From an uncultured Cellvibrio sp. (lineage in GTDB: Bacteria; Pseudomonadota; Gammaproteobacteria; Pseudomonadales; Cellvibrionaceae), in NCBI GenBank assembly GCA_937958105.1, contig CALFXJ010000043.1, positions 1 through 34,200 of the forward strand: a DNA stretch of 34,200 nt, given 5' to 3'. The position numbers and the translations under genes were made by a program. Each line of letters opens with the position of its first letter. The stretch's first letter is position 1. Shown in pieces: positions 1 to 8,235 of this stretch. Under the pieces are notes generated by a model. The model saw only the letters and a list, made by a program, of their open reading frames with translations. It made no database searches and was not told the origin of the DNA.

Positions 1-33
1 TGTCGGATTACGCTGCGCTAATCCGACCTACGG
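1..33. repeat. REP-like palindrome, copy 1
   Basis: The first 33 bases form an imperfect palindrome whose arms are TCGGATTACGC and GCTAATCCGA, followed by CCTACGG. The same unit recurs at 78-114, 2995-3030, 25535-25565 and 25823-25853, always outside genes. The form resembles the short dispersed palindromes (REP/BIME type) mobilised by REP-associated tyrosine transposases. No such transposase lies in this window. Confidence 0.75.
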
Positions 34-77
34 ATCGGGTGGAAAGTTATGGTGGGGCACGGAGATCGGAGAATCAT

Positions 78-114
78 GTAGGTCGGATTAGAGGCGCAGC
101 CTCGTAATCCGACA
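78..114. repeat. REP-like palindrome, copy 2
   Basis: GTAGGTCGGATTA and TAATCCGACA flank a loop with a local variant centre (GAGGCGCAGCCTC), itself a small palindrome. It is in opposite orientation to copy 1 about 45 bases away, the head-to-head pairing often seen in BIMEs. Confidence 0.75.
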
Positions 115-130
115 TTGGTAATTCGATAAC

Positions 131-258
131 GGCAGGAATATCTCACGTCATCCAGCATCCAGCATCCAGCATCCAGAATTAGACAATGGCAGGAATACCT
201 CATGTAATCCAACCTTACAAAGGTATCCCCCGATTTCCAGGGCAGGAGCACCTCATAA
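131..258. repeat. Imperfect ~55-bp tandem repeat with heptamer run; otherwise gene-free
   Basis: Three related blocks begin with GGCAGGAATATCTCACGT (131), GGCAGGAATACCTCATGT (187) and GGCAGGAGCACCTCATAA (241), spaced 56 and 54 bases. Inside the first block the heptamer ATCCAGC is repeated almost four times (150-176). Apart from these blocks and the two palindromes, I see no gene in 1-335, which is the region downstream of serB. Confidence 0.6.
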
Positions 259-335
259 TATTGCTTGGCCAATATGGGTTGCGGGCCCTGCCGAAAATCA
301 GGCTCAGGCTCAACCTCAACCGCCAACCTCATCCA

Positions 336-1553
336 TCACAACAACTTATCCCGGTCCCGGAATCCCAGCAGATAAAGAATGGCATCCAGCCCCAGGGTGG
401 AGATAGCATGTTGCGCGGAGGCTTTTACCAGCGGCTTGGCGCGGAAGGCGATACCTAAACCGGCGACGCTCAACATCGGCAGGTCATTAGCTCCATCACC
501 GACAGCGATCACCTGCTCCAGCGCAATACCTTCTTTCTGCGCAAGCATCGCCAGCAATTCAGCTTTGCGCTGTCCGTCGACCACCGTACCCACTACCTCG
601 CCGGTGACTTTGCCATCCACGATATCCAGTTCATTCGCGTAGACGTAATCGATCCCCAGACGCTGCTGTAGATAGCGACCAAAATAATTAAAACCACCGG
701 ACAGGATCGCCGTCTTGTAGCCCAGTTTTTTCAGCGAAGAGATAAGCTTTTCAGCCCCCTCCGTCAGGCGAAGGTTAGCGGCGATTCCTTCCAGCACTGA
801 CTCGTCCAGCCCTTTGAGCAGCGCCAGCCGCCGGGCAAAACTCTGCTTGAAATCCAGCTCACCGCGCATGGCTGCCTCGGTAATCGCAATTACCTGCTCA
901 CCCACACCGGCAGCGATGGCCAGTTCATCAATGACTTCCGCCTCAATCAAAGTAGAGTCCATATCGAAACACACCAGCCGGCGGTTACGGCGGTAGACAG
1001 TGTCGCGCTGGAAGGCGATGTCCACATCCAGACGCGCAGAAAGATCCATGAAATCCGCACGCAGTGCAGAGAGATCTTCCGGTGTACCGCGCACAGAAAA
1101 TTCGACACAGGCGTTGCTATGATTTTCCAGTGCGTCGAGCGGAATACGGCCCGACAGGCGATTGATGCTGTCGATGTTCAGACCGTGCTTGAAGGTAATT
1201 GCGGTGAGTTCCGCAATCTGCGCTGCATTAATCTGACGTGCGAGCAGCGTGACGATGTGGCGGGGCTTACCCTGCTGATCAACCCAGTGCTGATAACTTT
1301 CCAGTGATACCGGCTGAAATCTTGCCTGGATACCCAGCGGCTGGGTACGGGCCTGGATCTCATCCATGATCGCCGCCTTGGTTTCGGCATTCACGTCCAG
1401 CGCGACAAGGATGCCCAGCGCCAGGGTATCGTGGATGACTGCCTGGCCGACATCGAGGATGGTGGTCTGATGACGGGCCAGCACAGCGGTGATTGCCGAG
1501 GTCACACCGGGTTGGTCATCGCCGGAGACGTTAATCAACAGGATTTCTTTCAC
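336..1553 (-). CDS. serB: Phosphoserine phosphatase SerB
   Basis: Catalyses the last step of L-serine synthesis, hydrolysing phosphoserine to serine in the cytosol. The 405-residue protein has the long SerB form: tandem ACT-like regulatory domains fill roughly residues 1-180, followed by a HAD phosphatase. HAD motifs are clear: FDMDST with nucleophile D197 and acid/base D199, LSGGF at 284-288, K330, and GDGANDLPM at 352-360. The start is GTG at 1553 because the reading frame matches the family's N-terminal ACT domain there; the ribosome site is weak. It is divergent from the AhpA/YtjB-type gene, the same arrangement as serB and ytjB in enterobacteria, and the two share a palindromic intergenic region. 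Nothing appears broken. Identification is secure. Confidence 0.95.
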   Translation of the reverse strand: MKEILLINVSGDDQPGVTSAITAVLARHQTTILDVGQAVIHDTLALGILVALDVNAETKAAIMDEIQARTQPLGIQARFQPVSLESYQHWVDQQGKPRHIVTLLARQINAAQIAELTAITFKHGLNIDSINRLSGRIPLDALENHSNACVEFSVRGTPEDLSALRADFMDLSARLDVDIAFQRDTVYRRNRRLVCFDMDSTLIEAEVIDELAIAAGVGEQVIAITEAAMRGELDFKQSFARRLALLKGLDESVLEGIAANLRLTEGAEKLISSLKKLGYKTAILSGGFNYFGRYLQQRLGIDYVYANELDIVDGKVTGEVVGTVVDGQRKAELLAMLAQKEGIALEQVIAVGDGANDLPMLSVAGLGIAFRAKPLVKASAQHAISTLGLDAILYLLGFRDRDKLL

Positions 1554-1592
1554 GTTCGCTCACTTTTATCAGCCAGTTCTCATCAAGGGGCG

Positions 1593-1647
1593 GCATTCTA
1601 GCCTAAATGAGAACGCTACAGTAGCCAGCCGCTTTAGGCTAGAATGC
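1593..1647. promoter_or_regulatory. Perfect 15-bp inverted repeat between divergent serB and AhpA/YtjB genes
   Basis: GCATTCTAGCCTAAA at 1593-1607 is the exact reverse complement of TTTAGGCTAGAATGC at 1633-1647, with a 25-base spacer. Each arm contains TAGAAT, a good -10 hexamer, pointing outward toward the gene on its side. The simplest reading is a symmetric pair of divergent promoters. A protein-binding palindrome is the alternative. No convincing -35 hexamers are visible. Confidence 0.5.
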
Positions 1648-1707
1648 GGCTCACTTTTGACAATCAGCTGAATGCACGGGGAGTCGCCCCGGCCGCTTGA
1701 GATCTCC

Positions 1708-2865
1708 ATGCCGTTACTCACAACTTACCGATCCTACCCGCAACTCTTCCTGTGCAGCATTCTGCTGTTGATCCTCGGATTTCTCGGCGCGGGACTTTAT
1801 CTGCACAACACCTATTACAACCAGCAGGAACAGATCAATAACTACGGCAAGACTCTGGCCCGCAGCGCGGCGCGTCAGGCAGTAGATGCCACACTTACCC
1901 AGGACCTTATCAGCCTGCAGGCCGTATTGATGGATGTAGGACAATCTCCTGCCGTGGTAGGAGCCTCAATTCATAACGTGGAAAACAAGCTGCTGGTACA
2001 GACCGGCTATAGTCCTAACCAGCCGGTGGAAGGCGCGCGCTACAGCTTTTCTGCCCCTATCGCCCTGCACAACAACATTGCCGGTTATCTGCAGGTAACC
2101 CTGGAAGTGCCACGCTACTCACGCTACGACTATTACTTTCTGATGTGCTGGGCGGCGGCCGTGTTCCTTTCCCTGTGGAGCATCTGGTGGTCGATCCAGC
2201 GGCAGTGGTGGTCCCGCCTGCGGGACAAGTTGCCTTCCCCCGGCAAGCTCGTGAACACCGTGGTCGAGAAGATCCCCACCATCCCCGAAGTACCACTGGA
2301 ACCGCTTAAACCCCTCGCACCGGAACCACCGCCACCGCCGGAAGTGGCGGTGCGCCTGCAGCTTCGTATCATCAACCTCACCCGGCTGTACCAGCAGCTC
2401 AACAGCGAAGGCTTCGCCAACGTGCTGCGCCGCTTTGAAAAGCAGCTGCAGGGGGTGCTGTCCCTCTACAACGGCCAGCGCCAGCTGCTGGACAACGACA
2501 CCCTGATGGTGGAGTTTGTGGGCGAAGCCCTGTACGACTGCAGCTTCCGTGCTCTCTGCTGCGCCCAGCTGCTGAACAACCTCTGCGCTCGCGCCAGCAG
2601 TCCACGCCTGCAATTGTCTGCGGCGATTCAGGAGGTGGCACGCCCGGCAAGTCACGCCGGATGCGTGCTGCTTAAAGACTTCGTTGCCCAGCAGCAGGAC
2701 CCGATCCAGCCAGGCCGTGGCGACATCCTCATCAGCCGTCACCTGCTGGACAACACCCTGCTGGGCCATATTGAGGTCGACGAACACAGTGGCAAGCTGG
2801 CAGCCATCAAAGCCCCGTACAGCGAGCTGCTCGCACGACAGGAAGAACAGTTGCTGAAAGTGTAG
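1708..2865 (+). CDS. AhpA/YtjB-type inner membrane protein
   Basis: A two-pass membrane protein with a cytoplasmic C-terminal domain; function is not established for the family. With the ATG at 1708 it has 385 residues. That start has a GAG nine bases upstream and begins MPLLTTYRSYPQL directly before the first membrane helix. An in-frame ATG at 1672 would add 12 residues and has no ribosome site. A hydrophobic helix near residues 12-32, a periplasmic stretch of ~110 residues and a second helix near 140-158 give a sensor-like topology. A proline-rich linker (EPPPPPEV) precedes a domain with a loose resemblance to class III nucleotide cyclase folds, without recognisable catalytic residues. The divergent position beside serB supports the family call. 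Confidence 0.75.
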   Translation: MPLLTTYRSYPQLFLCSILLLILGFLGAGLYLHNTYYNQQEQINNYGKTLARSAARQAVDATLTQDLISLQAVLMDVGQSPAVVGASIHNVENKLLVQTGYSPNQPVEGARYSFSAPIALHNNIAGYLQVTLEVPRYSRYDYYFLMCWAAAVFLSLWSIWWSIQRQWWSRLRDKLPSPGKLVNTVVEKIPTIPEVPLEPLKPLAPEPPPPPEVAVRLQLRIINLTRLYQQLNSEGFANVLRRFEKQLQGVLSLYNGQRQLLDNDTLMVEFVGEALYDCSFRALCCAQLLNNLCARASSPRLQLSAAIQEVARPASHAGCVLLKDFVAQQQDPIQPGRGDILISRHLLDNTLLGHIEVDEHSGKLAAIKAPYSELLARQEEQLLKV

Positions 2866-2994
2866 CCGACCCAGGCCCTCTGCAGGCCAGACTAATCATG
2901 TATCAATCCGCCCTGCTACTCCACAGGCCAGGCCAGCTGCATGCAACCCTTCCCTTGCTCACATTAGCCTGCGGTAGATCTTCTCTTGCTCACC

Positions 2995-3030
2995 CGTAGG
3001 TCGGATTAGCCGAAGGCGTAATCCGACACC
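2995..3030. repeat. REP-like palindrome, copy 3
   Basis: GTAGGTCGGATTAGC and GCGTAATCCGACA flank a short CGAAG centre, in the 266-base gap between the AhpA/YtjB-type gene and the acyltransferase gene. The rest of the gap shows no gene. Confidence 0.75.
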
Positions 3031-3078
3031 CCTCACCGCGCGCATCCGAAACATTCCCGCAACATTTTCATCACACAA

Positions 3079-3096
3079 CCGTCATCTGCCGGTCAT
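3079..3096 (+). promoter_or_regulatory. Possible Pho box upstream of olsF
   Basis: CCGTCAT-CTGC-CGGTCAT gives two 7-base direct repeats separated by 4 bases, the 11-base periodicity of PhoB sites (consensus CTGTCAT-N4-CTGTCAT). Each half matches 6 of 7. The spacer is not AT-rich as is typical and no clear -10 follows, so this is a weak call resting mainly on its position ahead of an ornithine-lipid gene. Confidence 0.35.
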
Positions 3097-3131
3097 AACC
3101 TTTAGGCGTCCAGGTCAACAGGTTTGTCGTC

Positions 3132-4844
3132 ATGCTCAATATCGAAGAATCTTTAGCCCACAAATTTCCCGGCTTTGCTGCCCAGGCACCGCTGATCCGC
3201 AAATCAACGCTGAACCTGTTGCGCAAACTCACGCGCGAACAGGAGATCAACCAATTTCTGCGCGATAACCAGAGTAATCGTGGCCTGGACTTTGTTGACA
3301 GGATCTTTGATTACTTTAATTTCAGCTACAGCGTTGCTCACCGCGAGCGGGACAATATTCCGGCTCAGGGCCGTGTCGTGATCATCGCTAATCATCCCAT
3401 CGGCTCACTGGATGGTTTAGCGTTGTTAAAACTGGTGAGCGAAGTGCGACGCGATGTGAAGATCGTCGCCAACGATATGCTGATGGCCTTTGCCCCACTG
3501 CGCGAATTGCTGCTGCCACTGGATAATATGACGCGCTCTGCCTATCGCCAGAGTTATAAAAATATACTGCGAGCGTTAAATAACGACGAAGCGGTTATTG
3601 TGTTTCCCGCCGGCGAAGTTTCGCGTGCGGGCGCCAAAGGAATTCGTGACGGTCAGTGGCAGGGAGGCTTTCTGCACTTTGCCCGTAAAGCAAAAGCACC
3701 AGTGTTGCCCATATTTGTATCCGCCAAAAATTCCCTGCTATTTTACAGCGCCTCCTTTATTTTCAAACCTTTGGCTACCGCTCTGCTCGCCCATGAGATG
3801 TTTAACAAACATTCAAGTGAGATTAAGTTCCGCGTCGGCGAAGTGATTCCCCATCATGCACTGAAATCCGATCAGCTGGCAGATAAGGCGCTCATAAAAC
3901 GTTTAAAAAAGCATTTATACAAAATCGGCAAGGGTAAGCAGGCTATCTTTGTTACGGAAAAAACCATCGCCCACCCGGAAGATCGCACGGCATTAAAAAA
4001 AGAGTTCAGGACGGCGCTACTGATCGGCAGCACGCGCGACAACCATCGCATTTATCTGTGCGATTACACATCTCATCCCACCGTATTACGTGAAATTGGT
4101 CGGCTGCGTGAACAGACGTTTCGTTTGGTAGGCGAAGGCACCGGCAGCCGGCGCGATCTGGATAAATACGATCATTACTATCGCCACCTGGTACTGTGGG
4201 ACGAAGACAAACTCACCATTGCCGGTGCTTACCGGCTGGGCGACTGCGCCAGTATTCTGCGGGACCTTGGGCTGAGCGGTTTGTATACGGCTGACTTATT
4301 CCACTATCACTCCGATGCGATAGTTCATCTGGAACAGGCTATTGAACTCGGCCGCAGTTTCGTCAACCCGGAATACTGGGGAAAGGCGAGCCTCGATTAT
4401 TTGTGGCAGGGTTTAGGCGCGTATCTGCACCATCATCCTGAAATTCGCTATGTGCTCGGACCGGTAAGTATGAGCGCCACGTATCCAAAAGTTCTGCGGG
4501 ATCTGCTGGTGTTCTATTATCAGCGCTATTACCACTCGCCGGCTTCGCTGGCCGACGGCCACCATCCGCCGGTTATTGAATCCGATTCTCATCAATCCCT
4601 CTGCGAAATATTTTCGACCATGGATCGCACACAGGGGTTTGAATACCTGCAGCAGAAATTTACGGAACAGGGCTTCAAATTGCCGGTGCTATTTAAACAA
4701 TACGCGGCACTTTATGAGGACGGTGGCTATCAATTGCTGGCCTTCAGCGTGGACTCGGAGTTCGGCAATTGTGTCGATGGGCTATTTATGGGCGACCTGA
4801 ATTTGATGAAAGCCAACAAACGTCAGCGTTATCTGATGATCTAA
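3132..4844 (+). CDS. olsF: Bifunctional acyltransferase, probable ornithine lipid synthase OlsF
   Basis: Predicted to make ornithine lipids, phosphorus-free membrane lipids, by N-acylating ornithine and then O-acylating the product. The 570-residue protein joins two domains. Residues ~60-260 are a PlsC/OlsA-like O-acyltransferase with NHPIGSLDG (H88, D94) and FPAGEVSR at 158-165. Residues ~290-560 resemble the OlsB/GNAT N-acyltransferase, including a GAYRLG strand near 365 and a C-terminal GLFMGDLNLM-like segment. This O-acyl then N-acyl fusion is the order known for OlsF proteins. The gene stands alone with a possible Pho box upstream, which would fit induction by phosphate limitation. The less specific alternative is a hemolysin-type acyltransferase fused to a GNAT of other specificity. 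Confidence 0.8.
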   Translation: MLNIEESLAHKFPGFAAQAPLIRKSTLNLLRKLTREQEINQFLRDNQSNRGLDFVDRIFDYFNFSYSVAHRERDNIPAQGRVVIIANHPIGSLDGLALLKLVSEVRRDVKIVANDMLMAFAPLRELLLPLDNMTRSAYRQSYKNILRALNNDEAVIVFPAGEVSRAGAKGIRDGQWQGGFLHFARKAKAPVLPIFVSAKNSLLFYSASFIFKPLATALLAHEMFNKHSSEIKFRVGEVIPHHALKSDQLADKALIKRLKKHLYKIGKGKQAIFVTEKTIAHPEDRTALKKEFRTALLIGSTRDNHRIYLCDYTSHPTVLREIGRLREQTFRLVGEGTGSRRDLDKYDHYYRHLVLWDEDKLTIAGAYRLGDCASILRDLGLSGLYTADLFHYHSDAIVHLEQAIELGRSFVNPEYWGKASLDYLWQGLGAYLHHHPEIRYVLGPVSMSATYPKVLRDLLVFYYQRYYHSPASLADGHHPPVIESDSHQSLCEIFSTMDRTQGFEYLQQKFTEQGFKLPVLFKQYAALYEDGGYQLLAFSVDSEFGNCVDGLFMGDLNLMKANKRQRYLMI

Positions 4845-5041
4845 TGGCTTATCGAATCAAATTTACAGTTCTTCACACTGCGGTGACTTGCCGCCGACCG
4901 GCTGCGTTACCGTTGCAGGAATAGCCTGCTCGGTACCAAAGCTCGCGCTAAAGCACTACAATAGCCCCCGCTTGCCTTCCAATAAAGCAGAGCCCACGAG
5001 CCTGCTGCCGATTTCCGTTTTAACCAGAGAGAGAATCAACC

Positions 5042-5680
5042 ATGAAAATAGCATTAATGAACGAATTCAGTCAGGCCGCGAAAAATGCCGTGGTATTGCA
5101 ACAACTGAAAGACGTAGCCGCTGAGCAGAACCACACGGTGTATAACGTCGGCATGAGCGACGACAACGACCATTACCTCACCTATATCCACCTGGGCATC
5201 ATGGCCAGCCTGCTGCTGAACTCCAAAGCGGTGGACTTCGTGGTGAGCGGTTGCGGTACCGGTCAAGGCGCTCTGATGTCCCTCAATGCCCACCCCGGCG
5301 TGGTCTGCGGCTACTGCATCGATCCTTCCGACGCTTATCTGTTTGCCCAGATCAACAACGGCAATGCGCTGGCACTGCCCTTCGCCAAAGGTTTTGGCTG
5401 GGGTGCCGAGCTGAATATTCGTTACATCTTCGAGAAAGCCTTCACCGGCGTGCGCGGTCAGGGCTACCCGGCTGAGCGTAAAGAGTCCCAGGTACGCAAT
5501 GCCGGCATTCTGAGCAGCGTGAAAGCCGCGCTGACTAAGGACTATCTGGAAGGCCTGAAGTCCCTCGACCCGGAACTGGTGAAGACTGCTGTGACCGGTG
5601 AGCGCTTCCAGGCATGTTTCTTCGAGAACTGCCAGGACAAAGCCATTCTTGAATTTGTGAATGGTGTTTTAGGTCGTTAA
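5042..5680 (+). CDS. RpiB/LacA/LacB-family sugar-phosphate isomerase
   Basis: Family members interconvert aldose and ketose phosphates such as ribose 5-phosphate and ribulose 5-phosphate. The motif SGCGTGQG at 69-76 carries the conserved catalytic Cys (C71), and NNGNALALP (105-113) matches the second signature block of the family. At 212 residues it is clearly longer than canonical RpiB (~150), with an extra C-terminal ~65 residues. It is therefore better left at family level than called RpiB. The start is supported by a purine-rich AGAGAGAG tract just upstream. It sits alone between olsF and mpl, so the context gives no substrate clue. Confidence 0.75.
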   Translation: MKIALMNEFSQAAKNAVVLQQLKDVAAEQNHTVYNVGMSDDNDHYLTYIHLGIMASLLLNSKAVDFVVSGCGTGQGALMSLNAHPGVVCGYCIDPSDAYLFAQINNGNALALPFAKGFGWGAELNIRYIFEKAFTGVRGQGYPAERKESQVRNAGILSSVKAALTKDYLEGLKSLDPELVKTAVTGERFQACFFENCQDKAILEFVNGVLGR

Positions 5681-5715
5681 TCGTCCTGGGGCGGGAACGG
5701 GTATAAACCTTTCCT

Positions 5716-5752
5716 TGGGACTCACTGGCGACAGCCATGTCGGTGAGTCCCA
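5716..5752 (+). terminator. Stem-loop after the RpiB-like gene
   Basis: TGGGACTCAC (5716-5725) pairs perfectly with GTGAGTCCCA (5743-5752) around a 17-base loop, 36 bases past the stop codon. No T-tract follows, so it may be a transcript-stabilising hairpin or a weak terminator rather than a classical intrinsic one. Confidence 0.4.
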
Positions 5753-5869
5753 CCCCCAACACCTCACACCGAGACACGTTGCTCCCTAATCCGCAGAACC
5801 ACCTGCCCCCCTCCTTTTTGCTCCACCAGATGATAAGCTCGCACCCATTACGGGTTAAGAGCGACTGAC

Positions 5870-7240
5870 ATGCATATCCATATTCTCGGCGTGTGCGGCA
5901 CCTTTATGGGCAGCCTCGCACAACTGGCCAAAGCCCTCGGGCATCGTGTCACCGGCAGTGATGCCAATGTTTATCCACCCATGAGCACGCAACTGGAACA
6001 GGCTGGCATTGAGCTGATGCAGGGCTTTGATCCCGCGCACCTGCAGCCGGCACCGGACCTGGTGGTTATCGGCAACGCCATGAGCCGGGGCAATCCGGCT
6101 GTGGAATACGTGCTGGCTCAGGGGATTCCTTATACCTCAGGTCCGCAATGGCTGCGCGATTACGTCCTGCCGGGCAAGTGGGTGCTGGCGGTGGCCGGTA
6201 CCCACGGTAAGACCACCACCAGCAGCATGCTGGCCTGGATTCTGGATTACGCGGGCATGGCACCGGGTTACCTGATTGGCGGTGTGACCAAAAACTTTCC
6301 CACCTCGGCGCGCCTGGGTGAGACGCCCTTCTTTGTTGTAGAGGCGGATGAATATGACAGCGCCTTTTTCGACAAGCGCTCCAAGTTCGTCCACTACAAT
6401 GCGCGCACCGTCATTCTGAACAATCTCGAGTTTGATCATGCCGATATCTTTCCGGACCTAGCGGCCATCCAGCGACAGTTTCACCATCTGGTACGCACCA
6501 TCCCCAATAACGGGCTGGTCATCTCTCCCCAAGGCGATGCCGCGCTGGAGGAAGTCCTTGCACAGGGCTGCTGGACGCCGCAGCAAAAGTTCGCCATCGG
6601 TGATAAGGCGGCGGAATGGAGCGCTGAATTACTGGCCGCTGATGGCTCCGCCTTTGCGGTTATTCACCTGGGACAGGAAGTGGCCCGGGTTAACTGGAGT
6701 CAGACGGGACAGCACAACGTAAACAATGGCCTGGCTGCCATGATCGCGGCACGCCACGTCGGAGTAACTCCCGAGGTCAGTGCCCAGGCACTGGGACAGT
6801 TCGCCGGTGTGAAGCGGCGCATGGAGTGCCTGGCGGATGTCCACAGCATCAAGGTCTATGACGACTTTGCCCACCACCCCACCGCCATCAAAACCACTCT
6901 GGCCGGCTTACGCGCAAAAGTGGGCGATCAGAAGATCATTGCCGTTATCGAACCGCGCTCCAACACCATGCGCATGGGTGTTCATAAAAATGCCCTGAAC
7001 CAGGCTTGCACCGACGCTGACGACGTACTCTGGTACCAGCCTCCCGGCGCTGACTGGGCGATGGATGAGGTGGTGAACACCAGCGCGGTGCCGGCCAAGC
7101 TGGTACACGATCTGGATGAGCTGATCCATTGCGCCATCTCCCTCAGTGAAGCGGATACCCATATCGTGATCATGAGTAACGGCGGCTTTGGGGGCGTGCA
7201 CCAGAAGATGATTGAGCAATTAAAAAAGCACGCGCTGTAA
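5870..7240 (+). CDS. mpl: UDP-MurNAc:L-Ala-gamma-D-Glu-meso-DAP ligase Mpl
   Basis: Recycles peptidoglycan by attaching the murein tripeptide to UDP-N-acetylmuramate in the cytosol. The 456-residue Mur-ligase shows the three expected domains: an N-terminal UDP-binding Rossmann domain (HILGVCGTFMGSLA, 4-17), a central ATPase domain with the P-loop GTHGKTTT (110-117) and VEADEYDSAFF downstream, and a C-terminal domain with DDFAHHPTAI. The VCGTFMG signature and DEYDSAFFDKRSKF block are Mpl-like rather than MurC-like. The ATG at 5870 is preceded by AAGAG at good spacing. It converges with the MBL-fold gene, whose stop codon is only 7 bases away, with no terminator visible between them. Confidence 0.93.
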   Translation: MHIHILGVCGTFMGSLAQLAKALGHRVTGSDANVYPPMSTQLEQAGIELMQGFDPAHLQPAPDLVVIGNAMSRGNPAVEYVLAQGIPYTSGPQWLRDYVLPGKWVLAVAGTHGKTTTSSMLAWILDYAGMAPGYLIGGVTKNFPTSARLGETPFFVVEADEYDSAFFDKRSKFVHYNARTVILNNLEFDHADIFPDLAAIQRQFHHLVRTIPNNGLVISPQGDAALEEVLAQGCWTPQQKFAIGDKAAEWSAELLAADGSAFAVIHLGQEVARVNWSQTGQHNVNNGLAAMIAARHVGVTPEVSAQALGQFAGVKRRMECLADVHSIKVYDDFAHHPTAIKTTLAGLRAKVGDQKIIAVIEPRSNTMRMGVHKNALNQACTDADDVLWYQPPGADWAMDEVVNTSAVPAKLVHDLDELIHCAISLSEADTHIVIMSNGGFGGVHQKMIEQLKKHAL

Positions 7241-7247
7241 CCGGCGA

Positions 7248-8066
7248 TTAACCGAGCAGGCGTTTTGCATCAAAGTCTTTGTGGGTCATGAGATCCAGGC
7301 CGCAGGGCAAATCGCGGATCCAGTCGAGAAAACGGTTGACCATCGCCTTACCGACGAACGGGCTGCCGTGCTGAGGAACCATCATCTGTACATCGAGCTG
7401 GCTCACCATATTGGCCCAGAGCTTACAGGCCTTGTTGCTCGCCATGTAACGCTGATGGAAACCCTTCATGCTCGGGACATGCGCATCAAAATCCTCGACC
7501 GGTTTGTGTGCGTCCGTTTCTATCAGCGATGCGCCCATGTCACCACTGAAAAGAATCTTGCTCACCGGGTCGTAGAACTGAAAGTTACCCACGGAATGAA
7601 GGAAATGCGCGGGCAGCGCGAGGATATGGTGACGGCCAAACGGAATAGCAGCCCCTTCGTCAGGCAGCGCGGTAATACGCTGACTTAAACTTTCCGCCAT
7701 CTGCTGGGTAACAAAACTGGATGCCAGATGCGGTAGAAAGCGTGACCACAGGCGCGAGGTAACGACCTGACAGCGGGTGTGCATCATCCAGCGCGGCAGG
7801 GACGCGATAATGTCCGGGTCCTGGTGAGACGCAAAGATATATTCGAGATCGTGTACATTGACTCGCTTGCCCAGTTCGATATTCAGCGGGGTAAAGGTCA
7901 GGTCACCGCCCGGATCAATCAAGGCTGCCCGCCCTTGATCAATGATTAAAAACTGATTGGCCTGGATGCCCTCGCCCGTGACAAGATCACAGAACTGGAT
8001 GCATTGGTGGCCGTCGTGCTGAAACAGGATATTCGCTTTATCATTAAGAGCTTTGGGGTGATTCAT
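7248..8066 (-). CDS. MBL-fold oxygen-binding di-iron (ODP/FDP-like) protein
   Basis: A stand-alone metallo-beta-lactamase fold protein of 272 residues resembling the di-iron domain of flavodiiron proteins and the oxygen sensor ODP. The usual HxHxDH is replaced by SHQDPD at 80-85 (H81, D83, D85). Other likely metal ligands are in PAHFLHS (H154/H157), FSGDMG (D176) and PQHG (H233). There is no flavodoxin domain, so it would lack the built-in electron donor of flavodiiron NO/O2 reductases. Likely roles are oxygen sensing or binding, but the substrate is unknown. The neighbours (mpl, and ubiX divergently) give no functional tie. Confidence 0.7.
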   Translation of the reverse strand: MNHPKALNDKANILFQHDGHQCIQFCDLVTGEGIQANQFLIIDQGRAALIDPGGDLTFTPLNIELGKRVNVHDLEYIFASHQDPDIIASLPRWMMHTRCQVVTSRLWSRFLPHLASSFVTQQMAESLSQRITALPDEGAAIPFGRHHILALPAHFLHSVGNFQFYDPVSKILFSGDMGASLIETDAHKPVEDFDAHVPSMKGFHQRYMASNKACKLWANMVSQLDVQMMVPQHGSPFVGKAMVNRFLDWIRDLPCGLDLMTHKDFDAKRLLG

Positions 8067-8235
8067 GATTAATGCGCCATCAAAGAAAACGGCTGACGAT
8101 AGCGAATTATTCTTTGCGGGTATTGATGCATATCAACTTAATGCGAGCTATTGACGGCGCTCCGCCTTCGGCCAGCGGAACCTGATCTATCAATTTTTTT
8201 ACCGGCCGCTTTCAGGAGCGATGGAGAATTCAGCC

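Noticed and set aside
2119..2787. Minus-strand frame of 222 codons opposite the AhpA/YtjB-type gene
   Set aside because: Shadow of a real gene on the other strand; low-complexity composition and no supported start.
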